Both the position numbers and the translations under genes were made by a program. This document shows, piece by piece, positions 9,473 through 17,854 of a DNA stretch of 64,000 nucleotides. The notes beneath the pieces are model-generated. The model was not told where the DNA came from. It worked only from the letters and a program-made list of their open reading frames with translations, and searched no databases. Source of the stretch: Hoylesella oralis ATCC 33269 (lineage in GTDB: Bacteria; Bacteroidota; Bacteroidia; Bacteroidales; Bacteroidaceae); the NCBI RefSeq assembly GCF_000185145.2, contig NZ_GL833116.1:64501-128500 (forward strand), in the 5' to 3' direction. How positions within the stretch are numbered: the first letter of the stretch is position 1; each line of letters begins with the position of its first letter.

Positions 9473-10732
9473 TTAGCAGTCGAATTGATAGCTGGAATAC
9501 CCCACACACTGTACAAAATTGTGCGATATTGCCTTGGAAGAAAGGAGCAACACCTTGGTTTCTTCTTCATAATTCTCCGATAAATCGAGCACAAAGTCGG
9601 GCTTCTTGTCGCCGTTCATATCGCCTATCCAAACGATATCCGGTCGGGTTGCTTCGAACAGGGGTACTGCTGCGAGCAGCTGTTTGTAAGGGCTGCCCGC
9701 CTTGGCAAGGTAAAGTTTGTAGTTCGAAACCCCGCCCCAGTTGTCGATGAAGTAGCTTGTACAGTCGCCGCTTGCACTAAGTTCGTAGGTTTCTCCGCCA
9801 AAATTGAATACTTGTACATCGCCCGGATAAACCAAAGAGGGGAAGTTTTTCAGCGTAAAGAGCTGCTGTTGTCGTGGTTTGATGCCTTGGATAAGAAAGA
9901 TAGACTTACGACTCGACGTTATTTGAGCGCCGTAAACACCCGCACAGTTGTCGTATTCTTTACTGATTTTTATACGGGCTTTGCTCAGTAGGAATTGCTT
10001 CTTGCGGTTTTGATAGAAGTCATACCACGTCTCGTTCTTCATGTGTGTGTACTTTGAAACGGGCTCATTGCGGTACAAGGCGGGCAGTATAATCGTTATA
10101 TCTCGCTCTTTGTCGGCGGGAAAGCGTACATTATCCGGCTTTACAGCGGCTGCATAGGTGGCGTTAACGAGCGACCTGTCTTTTACATGCAGGCGTTTGA
10201 ACATGATCGGATAGATGTGGCGATAGAACATGCACACCCTTTTGTCGGTGCCGATAAGCATGCCTTTATATGTAAGGTTGTCGAGTCGGAAACCGTGGTC
10301 GGTATATTTTTCAAACATAAGGCAAGGAGTTGTCTGCGATATATCGACTTTTTCGGCTTTGAAAGCCTCGGTTATGAAGAGCCGTAATGTAGTGTCATTG
10401 CCGAAAAACTTATCGGTTGATACCTTTTTCCGTGTAAAACGAAACCGGTATTTGCCGTTTATAACGAGCACATTCTGCTTGATATCGATAGTTAGCTTGG
10501 GATGGTGAAGGGTATCGTAGCCCTCTTTGTCGGTATTGTAGGGAATTTCCGTCAATTCGTGTAACCATACGTATCCGTCTTGGTGGGTTGGTAAAACAGC
10601 CTTGGTTGTATCTGCAGCCTTTGCTGCAGGGCTGGTAAAAGTGTCTTTTTTATGTTTCGTACAACTCGCAAAAAAGGTAAATATGAGAACAAGCGATACC
10701 GTGATCGGTCCTGAAATGCAGTTTCTGTTCAT
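9473..10732 (-). CDS. lipoprotein of unknown function with a calcium-loop-like motif
   Basis: A 419-residue lipoprotein that I do not recognise. The signal peptide ends in FFASC, giving Cys24 as the likely lipidation site, followed by a Lys/Thr/Ala-rich linker. The body looks beta-rich. Near residues 370-385 the sequence DMNGDKKPDFVLD matches the DxDGDxxxD calcium-loop pattern of FG-GAP/dockerin-like repeats, so a propeller-type or calcium-binding C-terminal region is possible. The gene stands alone, convergent with the SUMF1-like gene, and a good promoter box lies just upstream of the start. Confidence 0.7.
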   Translation of the reverse strand: MNRNCISGPITVSLVLIFTFFASCTKHKKDTFTSPAAKAADTTKAVLPTHQDGYVWLHELTEIPYNTDKEGYDTLHHPKLTIDIKQNVLVINGKYRFRFTRKKVSTDKFFGNDTTLRLFITEAFKAEKVDISQTTPCLMFEKYTDHGFRLDNLTYKGMLIGTDKRVCMFYRHIYPIMFKRLHVKDRSLVNATYAAAVKPDNVRFPADKERDITIILPALYRNEPVSKYTHMKNETWYDFYQNRKKQFLLSKARIKISKEYDNCAGVYGAQITSSRKSIFLIQGIKPRQQQLFTLKNFPSLVYPGDVQVFNFGGETYELSASGDCTSYFIDNWGGVSNYKLYLAKAGSPYKQLLAAVPLFEATRPDIVWIGDMNGDKKPDFVLDLSENYEEETKVLLLSSKAISHNFVQCVGYSSYQFDC

Positions 10733-10754
10733 AGAATAATGGTTTATTACGGTT

Positions 10755-10762
10755 CAAAGATA
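10755..10762 (-). promoter_or_regulatory. Bacteroidota -7 box for the unknown lipoprotein
   Basis: On the minus strand the sequence TATCTTTG matches the Bacteroidota -7 consensus TAnnTTTG. It lies 22 bases upstream of the start codon at 10732, giving a short leader. The -33 TTTG element is weak (TTTT/TTTA). Confidence 0.55.
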
Positions 10763-10815
10763 GACAATTTTTCACTAAAACCAGTATTTTACGATGGGTA
10801 ATCTACGACAGTGTT

Positions 10816-11436
10816 TCAAATATATTTTGTAGATGTGTCGGGTGGAAGTATGCTGCTCACGGGCAGAACAAGTTGCCCCAGATCGATCATGGCATTGAAA
10901 AGAGCGACGGAACTGTAGCGGTGTAAGTCTGCCAGACGGACATCTTGCTCCGTCAGAAGGCCCTTGTCGAGCAGACAGGCACGCATGGTACCGCGCAGCA
11001 ATGGCGTTTTAGGAGTGATCCATCGGCTGCCATCCCAAAATGCCACGTTGGTGTACGAGGTGTCGGTGATATATCCGTCTTTCACAATCAGAATTTCATC
11101 GGCGTTGCCCTGCCGTTCTTTCAGTCGCAGGAGTTGTGTGCGGTCGACGCTTTTGTAGGTGTAATCTACGGTATCGTCGCACACTGTCTGCAATGTTCGT
11201 ACGGTGCGTATGCGGTAGGGTGCGAAAGAGCTTTCATAGATGCCATGCCTATCGTAGATAAATCGCCATTTAACGAGCTTAGGCATACTGTCTAAGCCCG
11301 ATAGATGGGCACTCAACCGGAGCAAGGGCACAGCGCCGTGGAAATGATGCAGCGTGGCATTCATCCTTGCCTCGTGGTAGAAGCTGTTACAAACCTTGCC
11401 TTCGACTATCCTTACGGTTTCAATAAATCGGCACAT
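10816..11436 (-). CDS. pabC: aminotransferase class IV, probable aminodeoxychorismate lyase
   Basis: A 206-residue class IV PLP-fold enzyme. It probably removes pyruvate from 4-amino-4-deoxychorismate to give p-aminobenzoate for folate synthesis. Its start (FIETVRIVEGKV then YHEARMN) is typical of short Bacteroidota PabC proteins. Lys106 in LLRLKERQGNADEIL is the likely PLP lysine, followed by DGYITDTSYTNVAFWDG and the cofactor-loop-like TPLLRGTMRACLL. The gene overlaps the end of pabB by 17 bases on the same strand, so the two enzymes are probably coupled in translation. Branched-chain or D-amino-acid aminotransferase is the alternative but is unlikely given the partner. Confidence 0.85.
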   Translation of the reverse strand: MCRFIETVRIVEGKVCNSFYHEARMNATLHHFHGAVPLLRLSAHLSGLDSMPKLVKWRFIYDRHGIYESSFAPYRIRTVRTLQTVCDDTVDYTYKSVDRTQLLRLKERQGNADEILIVKDGYITDTSYTNVAFWDGSRWITPKTPLLRGTMRACLLDKGLLTEQDVRLADLHRYSSVALFNAMIDLGQLVLPVSSILPPDTSTKYI

Positions 11437-12406
11437 ATACCTTTTCTATTACTTCCCGATACTCGTCTTCGTTGCGGCTCATGGCCGTGATACCGCCGCC
11501 GGCCTTATAATATAACCGGTTGTTTTCGCAGTCGATAAAGCGTATCATCACGGCGCTATCGAGCGTTCCGTGGGCATAATATCCCATGATGCCCGTATAG
11601 AAACCGCGGTCGTAGCGTTCGGCTTCGGCAATAATCTGTACGGTCTTGGCCTTCGGGGCACCCGTTATGCTGCCCGCAGGCAGTAGGGTATAGAGCAGTT
11701 CTCCTATGTGCTGCCGGTAATATTCCGACAGTGTGCCGCTGATTTCCGAACTTGTTTGCAGAATTTCTCCTTTGTTGGTAACGATACGGTCGATATATCT
11801 GTATCTGTTAACCCGCACATGTTCCGCCACCATACTGAGATCGTTGCGTATCAGGTCTACGATGGTAGCGTGTTCGGCAGCCTCTTTAGCATCGTTCAAC
11901 AGTACATCTTCGGCATTCGGAACGGCAGCATCGAGCGTTCCTTTCATAGGATTGCTGCTGATGGTGCCGTTGTTTATGCGCACGAAAGTTTCGGGTGAGA
12001 AGCATACGAAGCCGTTCTTCAGCCAACAGCGATAGGGGGCACGGGAACGAAAGAATATGTCTTGCATGCTCAGATTGGTTTCTACGGGCACTCTGCACGT
12101 AAGATTGGCCAGATAGGTGTTGCCTCTGTGCAGATTACGTTTCACTATACCGATGCTATGTTCGTAATCTGTCCGCGACGGAGGCGTGAAATGCCACGCC
12201 ACGGGCGACATGTTACAGTTGTTGGCCGTGGCGGGTATATTGTGCAGGGCGGGGAAAGAAAACATACATTCGCGGCTGTCAACGCGATCGGCCTCCTCGA
12301 CATAAGCCCGTTGCATGTCGTAACTGATGATAAAGACGAACGCTTTATCGGCGCGGGCCAGTGCGTCTATGCGCTTCGCAGCTTCGTTTCGGTTGAATAG
12401 TTCCAT
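11420..12406 (-). CDS. pabB: aminodeoxychorismate synthase component I
   Basis: A chorismate-binding enzyme that aminates chorismate to aminodeoxychorismate. PMKGT carries the lysine characteristic of PabB rather than anthranilate synthase; GSITGAPKAKTVQIIAEAE and FYTGIMGYY are also diagnostic. With the start at 12406 (MELFNRNEAAKR) it has 328 residues, the short form common in Bacteroidota. The open frame continues to an ATG at 12445, but a -7 box at 12443-12450 sits on that codon, so transcription should begin downstream of it; this favours 12406. pabC follows in an overlapping arrangement. No glutaminase subunit (PabA) is nearby. Confidence 0.88.
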   Translation of the reverse strand: MELFNRNEAAKRIDALARADKAFVFIISYDMQRAYVEEADRVDSRECMFSFPALHNIPATANNCNMSPVAWHFTPPSRTDYEHSIGIVKRNLHRGNTYLANLTCRVPVETNLSMQDIFFRSRAPYRCWLKNGFVCFSPETFVRINNGTISSNPMKGTLDAAVPNAEDVLLNDAKEAAEHATIVDLIRNDLSMVAEHVRVNRYRYIDRIVTNKGEILQTSSEISGTLSEYYRQHIGELLYTLLPAGSITGAPKAKTVQIIAEAERYDRGFYTGIMGYYAHGTLDSAVMIRFIDCENNRLYYKAGGGITAMSRNEDEYREVIEKVYVPIY

Positions 12407-12442
12407 CTGATATTTGCTGCAAGAAATATTGCAGACCGAGTA

Positions 12443-12450
12443 CAAAGGTA
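12443..12450 (-). promoter_or_regulatory. -7 box of the pabB-pabC operon
   Basis: TACCTTTG on the minus strand is a perfect TAnnTTTG match. The expected transcription start is near 12435-12437, about 30 bases before the pabB start at 12406. It therefore decides between the two candidate pabB starts. Confidence 0.65.
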
Positions 12451-12551
12451 ACTATTTTTAGGCTGAAACATTGCCTTCCGGTTTGTTATTTATATAGGAT
12501 ATCGCAAATATCTTGTAAAACTAAGGCAGATAGACGTATGCTCTAAGCAGC

Positions 12552-14837
12552 TTATTCCGACAATTTAAAGTTCTTGCTTTGCAAATCGCGACTGTTAGGT
12601 CCTACCATTACCTTAAATTCACCGGGCTCGCAAACGTAGTCGAGCGTGCTGTTGTAGAATTTAAGTTTATCGGCATCGATCACGAAATTTACCGTCTTGG
12701 TTTCTCCTTTCTTCAGTGAAATGCGGCTAAAGCCTTTCAATTCCTTTACCGGACGGCTTACCGAGCCCACTACATCGCGTATGTAAAGCTGCACAATCTC
12801 GTCTCCGTCGAAGTTGCCCGTGTTGGTTACGGTTATTGTGGCACGGATGCTGTCGGCCTGTGTCATAGAAGTTCTGTCTAAAACTAAGTCGCCATATTTG
12901 AACGTAGTGTACGAAAGTCCGTATCCGAAGGGGTAAAGAGGCTCGTTATCTATATCGAGATAGTTGCTTTGAAACTTGGTGAACCACTTCCCTTCTGCCA
13001 ACGGACGGCCCGTAGACAGATGGTTATAGTAGATTGGAATTTGCCCCACGCTCTTTGGCATGGTTACTGTAAGTTTGCCACTTGGCGATTTATCGCCGAA
13101 AAGCACGTCGCATATCGCGTCTCCGGCTTCTGAACCGCCGAACCAGACATTAAGAATGGCATCGAAATTGGCATCTTCCCAGTTCATTACAGTGGCCCTG
13201 CCCGAGAAGTTGAGCAATACTATAGGCTTGCCGGTTTGCTTGAGTGCCGCCAACAGAGCTTGCTGCGCATCGGGAATGGTGAGTGATGAACGGCTGCTGC
13301 TTTCGCCGCTCATCTCGGATGTTTCGCCTACAGCAGCCACAATAACGTCGGCTTTGTCGGCAACACTTAATGCTTCGCGCAGCATTTCATCGGCCGGTCG
13401 GCTGTCGCGTATCTCGCGTCCGAACATCGAACCGTTGGCCTCTATCTGAGCATCGTTCATAATGTTGCTGCCTTTGGCATACAATATCCGGGCTTTATTG
13501 CCTACGGCGCCAATCATTGCCTCGCGTAAAGATTTGTATTTATCGAATGCTGCGGCTACGCTCCACGTGCCGGGCATGTTGGCTTTAGTATCGGCCAACG
13601 GACCGATGAGGGCTATCTTGCCGGTTTTGCGAAGCGGCAACAGCCCGCCTTGATTCTTGAGCAACACGAACGTTTCGGCAGCTATGGCACGAGCATCTGC
13701 ACGGTGTTGCGGTGTATAAATGAACTTCTTGGCGCGCTTGATGTCGATATAGCGGTACGGATCGGTAAAAAGTCCCAGCTTATATTTTGCCTCTAATATG
13801 CGCCGGCACGCTTGGTCGATGGCTTGAAGCGAAACCTTTCCCTCGGCAAGCGATTGTTCTAAGGTGCCTATATAGCCGTCGGAAACCATGTCCATATCCG
13901 TTCCGGCGTTCAAGGCCAGTGCCGATACCTGCTGCAAGTTGCCCATGCCGTGGGCTATCATCTCGGATATAGCCGTGTAATCGGTTACTACAAAGCCATT
14001 GAACCCCCACGTTTTGCGCAGCACATCGGTAAGCAACCATTTGTTACCCGTGGCAGGTATGCCGTCTACAACGTTGAAAGAGGTCATGAAACTGCCTGCT
14101 CCGGCATCGGCAGCTGCCTTGTATGGCGGGAAATAATCGTTGAACATACGCCAATGACTCATGTCTACGGTGTTGTAATCTCTACCGGCTTCGGCCGCTC
14201 CATAGAGTGCGAAATGCTTCACACAGGCCATTATGGTGTTGGAAGCTGCAAGGTTTTCACCCTGATAACCCTTCACCATGGCACGGGCAATGGCCGATCC
14301 GAGGCAGGCATCTTCGCCGCTTCCTTCGGACATGCGCCCCCAGCGACCGTCTCGACAGATATCTACCATCGGACTGAAAGTCCAACTGATGCCGTCGGCA
14401 GAGGCTTCTATGGCTGCAATGCGTGCTGAGTGCTCAATGCCTTTCATATCCCAACTGCACGATAATGCCAAAGGTATGGGGAATACAGTTTCGTAACCGT
14501 GGACCACATCCATACCGAAAAGCAGCGGAATATGTAGTCTTGATTGTTCTACAGCTATTTTCTGTACCTCGCGTATTTTATCTGCACCTTTCAAATTGAA
14601 CAGACCTCCCACCTCTCCGCGGCGTATCTTGTCGGCTATGTTGCTGCTTTTAGCCTGTCCGGTTACGATGTCTCCCGTTACGGGAAGGTTGAGCTGTCCG
14701 ATCTTTTCCTTTAGTGTCATCTTGCTCATCAGGTTGTCTATAAAAGATTTCATGTACATATCAGCGCTCTCGGCATGTGCCGTAAGGCATACACTTGATG
14801 CCGTCAGAACGGCTATAAGTATGGTTCTTGTTCTCAT
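12552..14837 (-). CDS. bglX: GH3 beta-glucosidase (BglX-like), periplasmic
   Basis: A 761-residue family 3 glycoside hydrolase with a cleavable signal peptide (about residues 1-22). The N-terminal TIM-barrel domain starts at MTLKEKIGQLN; KHFALYGAAEAGRDYN and GFVVTDYTAI carry the substrate-binding region and the nucleophile aspartate (in TDY). The C-terminal alpha/beta sandwich contains EMSGESSSRSSL, where an acid/base glutamate is expected, and a fibronectin-III-like domain ends the protein. It is the last gene of a SusC-SusD-GH144-GH3 operon, 27 bases after the glucanase gene, so it probably splits beta-1,2-linked glucose oligosaccharides released by that enzyme. This substrate is inferred from gene pairing. 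Confidence 0.88.
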   Translation of the reverse strand: MRTRTILIAVLTASSVCLTAHAESADMYMKSFIDNLMSKMTLKEKIGQLNLPVTGDIVTGQAKSSNIADKIRRGEVGGLFNLKGADKIREVQKIAVEQSRLHIPLLFGMDVVHGYETVFPIPLALSCSWDMKGIEHSARIAAIEASADGISWTFSPMVDICRDGRWGRMSEGSGEDACLGSAIARAMVKGYQGENLAASNTIMACVKHFALYGAAEAGRDYNTVDMSHWRMFNDYFPPYKAAADAGAGSFMTSFNVVDGIPATGNKWLLTDVLRKTWGFNGFVVTDYTAISEMIAHGMGNLQQVSALALNAGTDMDMVSDGYIGTLEQSLAEGKVSLQAIDQACRRILEAKYKLGLFTDPYRYIDIKRAKKFIYTPQHRADARAIAAETFVLLKNQGGLLPLRKTGKIALIGPLADTKANMPGTWSVAAAFDKYKSLREAMIGAVGNKARILYAKGSNIMNDAQIEANGSMFGREIRDSRPADEMLREALSVADKADVIVAAVGETSEMSGESSSRSSLTIPDAQQALLAALKQTGKPIVLLNFSGRATVMNWEDANFDAILNVWFGGSEAGDAICDVLFGDKSPSGKLTVTMPKSVGQIPIYYNHLSTGRPLAEGKWFTKFQSNYLDIDNEPLYPFGYGLSYTTFKYGDLVLDRTSMTQADSIRATITVTNTGNFDGDEIVQLYIRDVVGSVSRPVKELKGFSRISLKKGETKTVNFVIDADKLKFYNSTLDYVCEPGEFKVMVGPNSRDLQSKNFKLSE

Positions 14838-14864
14838 ATTATGTAATATAATAAGGTGAAAAGA

Positions 14865-16247
14865 TTATGGCATCGCCGTTGTTTTTATATCCAATGCGGC
14901 GAGTCCGTGCTGTATTTCGGGGCAACTCATGAAGAGCTTCCACAGTAAACCGCTTCGATAGTTCTCGATCATAGGCGCAATAGTGCACTGATCGATGGCT
15001 AAATAGCGTGGTACTGTCCACTGTTTAGCTTCGGAAAAGGCATCGTAGAAGCCATATTTACCCCATATCCAGCTGCCTTTGGCATAAAATCCTTTCAAGG
15101 CATTCATCGATTCTTGAGGCGTATAAGGGAAGGACGACAGGGCTGCAGTGGGCGTTATCACGCCCAAGTCGTTATTGGGAGCGTGGGCAGCATATCCGTT
15201 TATCGAATAACTTGCGGTGAGTCCCCAGCAATCTTTGCCGTATCCATTGAAGCCTTTTGGGTTTGCAACGCAATAAGCATAGTCGCTTAACGCGTGATTA
15301 CGTACCACATTCCAGTAATTGGCATATCGATCGGTGAGGTTTCTCGGATCAAGTCCGATCCACGAATAGTGCGCCCAAAAGAGCGGACCGCCCGTTGTTT
15401 CGGCTCCGTTGTGCCTCAATTCCAGCGGATATCCATAGGGAGCAGCGGTCGATTTTATGCCTCCGTTGCGTGCCCACCCCTTATGATAGCAGGCTGACGG
15501 TATGCTATGAGTGGGCGAAGATGCAGCAAGTATGTAGGCTATGAGACACTCGTTGTAGCCTTCCAAGGGGAAATTCATCTCCCAACCATAGTCGGGCGAC
15601 CAGTGCCAATACAGCATATCGCTGCCGTTGCGACGGTACCAATCGAACTCCATGCTGTGCCATAGCTCGTTTATCTTGCCGACAAGCTGCTGTTCTTCGG
15701 TATTCCCGTCTTTGAAATATTGGCGTACACAGAGCAGACTTACCATTAGGAAACTGCTTTCTACAAGGTCTCCGCCATTGTCTTTTTGCCCGAATGGCTT
15801 CACTTTACCTGTGGGACCGTTGATCCAATGCGGCCACATACCATGAAAACGGTCGGCATGCGACAGATAATTCACTATCTTATGAAGACGTGCTACGCCT
15901 TGTGTTCTGTCGATAAAGCCGCGATCGATGCCTACAAGCAGACCTGCAATGCCGAAGCCGCTGCCTCCTGTAGTTACCACATCTTTATCGTTGTTAGGGT
16001 ATATGCCGTCTAAATGAATGCGTTCGGGGGCAAGTCCGGAGGTGGGTTCTGCACCGTCCCACATGTAATTAAGGCTCACCTTTTGAATGTAATCCAACAT
16101 TTCGTCGTCGTTGGCAAAGGCTGCCGGCCGCGATACATCGCTATTGTTATTATTCTTACCGTTGATTTTATTTTCTTCGGAAGTCTTACATGCTCCTACA
16201 CATAGTACGAATACAAGGAGTGTTGTTATCGTTATAGATCGTTTCAT
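14865..16247 (-). CDS. GH144-like endo-beta-1,2-glucanase (glucoamylase-family) lipoprotein
   Basis: A 460-residue lipoprotein (signal peptide ending CVGAC; Cys20 likely lipidated, followed by an Asn-rich linker). The body matches the glucoamylase-family domain now classed as GH144: NYMWDGAEP near the start, TGGSGFGIAGLLVGIDRGF, GDLVESSFLM, the W-rich DMLYWHWSPDYGWEMNFPLEGYNE and CWGLTASYSINGYAAHAPNNDLGVITPTAALSS. Characterised relatives in Bacteroidota cleave beta-1,2-glucan to sophoro-oligosaccharides. A GH3 enzyme follows immediately, which supports that substrate. It probably acts at the outer membrane or in the periplasm. Confidence 0.8.
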   Translation of the reverse strand: MKRSITITTLLVFVLCVGACKTSEENKINGKNNNNSDVSRPAAFANDDEMLDYIQKVSLNYMWDGAEPTSGLAPERIHLDGIYPNNDKDVVTTGGSGFGIAGLLVGIDRGFIDRTQGVARLHKIVNYLSHADRFHGMWPHWINGPTGKVKPFGQKDNGGDLVESSFLMVSLLCVRQYFKDGNTEEQQLVGKINELWHSMEFDWYRRNGSDMLYWHWSPDYGWEMNFPLEGYNECLIAYILAASSPTHSIPSACYHKGWARNGGIKSTAAPYGYPLELRHNGAETTGGPLFWAHYSWIGLDPRNLTDRYANYWNVVRNHALSDYAYCVANPKGFNGYGKDCWGLTASYSINGYAAHAPNNDLGVITPTAALSSFPYTPQESMNALKGFYAKGSWIWGKYGFYDAFSEAKQWTVPRYLAIDQCTIAPMIENYRSGLLWKLFMSCPEIQHGLAALDIKTTAMP

Positions 16248-16382
16248 CTTGAAAGTACTTTTATTCGTTTAGCTATTCCCGTTTCCTCCCATGCCTTTAT
16301 ATGAAGTAAATTTGGCATGGCGACAGATTTTATGCTGTAGTAAACGATGGCTTGTGCTGCCGTTATAAAAGTGAATAACAGT

Positions 16383-17834
16383 TTATTCATTCTTCGGATC
16401 TGCTTTAAGATCGGGCACATCACTTATCTGTCGGAAGGGAAGGGGATAGTATGTCTTTTCAATTGTCCATCCGTTTGTGCCGATTATCGACTCTGCCTTG
16501 CCTGTACGTATGAGATCGTTGTAACGCTCACCCCACTCTCCGCACAGCTCTATACGGCGCTCATCAAGAATTTGGTCTGCTGTAACGCCGGTGATAGTTG
16601 CCATGCCTGCCCTTGTTCTCACAAGATTGAAAGGCGCGTCTCCGTTCTCTCCTAAGCGCACTTTTGCCTCGGCATTCATGAGCAGAACATCGGCATAACG
16701 CAGAATGCGGACATTGTTATTCGAGCCATATTTCGTTCTACCGGGCGTAAGTTGGTTTTTAGGAGTATATGCTTTGCCGTTCCAAGCTTCGGTACTTGTG
16801 CCTGAAAGCCCGATACTATCGCCGCTCGGTGTGGTTGAACCGGGGATGAGAAAGGTTGTGGTGTAGCGTGTATTCTCGCCTCTGTTATGGGCCCATTCCA
16901 TAAAAGCGGTGCGGTATTTGATGAAATTCCAGCCACCAAGATTGCCGGGGCCTTGAAATACGAACCATTGATCTACGTCTATCATCGGTCCGGAGCCCGT
17001 TCCGAAATCGGTAGTCTGGCACTCGAAAAGCGATTCATTACACAACTTTCCGGGAATTTTGAACAATTCATAAAAGTCGTTGTATAGCTCGAATTTACCA
17101 CTATTGATAATCTCGTCGGTTAAGGTCTTCACTTTACTGTAATCACCTCGGTTAAGATATATCTTTGCAGCGAGGTGTTCGGCCGTGTAGGCGGTAACTG
17201 CACCGATGTGTTCCATTTCGTTTGGGCGCAATTTGGGGCAGTTCTGCATAGCGTATTCCAAGTCTTCGAGCATGTAGTTCTGTACAGCTTCTATCGTAGA
17301 ACGCCTGAGATCCGTCTGTTCATTTTGGCGTAAGATCGTTACAGCACCGAATGCTTGCACCAGTCGGTAGTATGCATAGGCGCGCAAGATACGCACTTCG
17401 CCGCAATAAGACCGATAGTTGGCGCGTTGTGTATCGGTGGTCATGTTGGCTTCATAGCTGTCAAGAGAGATCAAAGCCGAGTTGGCTGTCTTGATAATAC
17501 CATAGTATTGGTTCCACATTTCATTAAGTCCCCAGAAGCTATTATCGTATTTATAGTTGCCGAAATCGACCAATAATTGCTGATCATCGGTGCGTCCAGA
17601 CCACACATCGTCGTCGCGTACGATTGTAAGAGGCCATATCACCCAGTGCATACCGCCCGTTCTAACTTTTGCATATACGCCGGACACGGGTTGATAAAGG
17701 TTGTCGAGATTAGTGAAATCGACATTCTTTTCGGGCACTTTTGCCTCGGGATCTTTGTCCAAATAGTCACAGGATGCGGTAGTAAACGCAAGGCTCGCCA
17801 CCGCTATGATGGAAAAATATTTTATAGATTTCAT
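16383..17834 (-). CDS. SusD/RagB-family glycan-binding lipoprotein
   Basis: A 483-residue surface lipoprotein with signal peptide ending FTTASC and the usual DYLDKDP start of SusD-like proteins. A TPR-type helical region spans about residues 60-250 (for example RILRAYAYYRLVQAFG), and the C-terminus has the typical ILRYADVLLMNAEAKVRLG, RRIELCGEWGERYNDLIRTG and YYPLPF blocks. It should bind the incoming glycan and act as the lid of the SusC transporter encoded just upstream. It starts 21 bases after the susC-like stop; the next gene follows after 135 bases that contain a small CCATGCC/GGCATGG inverted repeat. Confidence 0.92.
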   Translation of the reverse strand: MKSIKYFSIIAVASLAFTTASCDYLDKDPEAKVPEKNVDFTNLDNLYQPVSGVYAKVRTGGMHWVIWPLTIVRDDDVWSGRTDDQQLLVDFGNYKYDNSFWGLNEMWNQYYGIIKTANSALISLDSYEANMTTDTQRANYRSYCGEVRILRAYAYYRLVQAFGAVTILRQNEQTDLRRSTIEAVQNYMLEDLEYAMQNCPKLRPNEMEHIGAVTAYTAEHLAAKIYLNRGDYSKVKTLTDEIINSGKFELYNDFYELFKIPGKLCNESLFECQTTDFGTGSGPMIDVDQWFVFQGPGNLGGWNFIKYRTAFMEWAHNRGENTRYTTTFLIPGSTTPSGDSIGLSGTSTEAWNGKAYTPKNQLTPGRTKYGSNNNVRILRYADVLLMNAEAKVRLGENGDAPFNLVRTRAGMATITGVTADQILDERRIELCGEWGERYNDLIRTGKAESIIGTNGWTIEKTYYPLPFRQISDVPDLKADPKNE

Positions 17835-17854
17835 TGTCGTATGGTTTGTAGTTG

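Noticed and set aside
9385..9750. Open frame of 121 codons on the plus strand
   Set aside because: It mostly overlaps the 3' end of the lipoprotein gene on the other strand and has no protein-like pattern.
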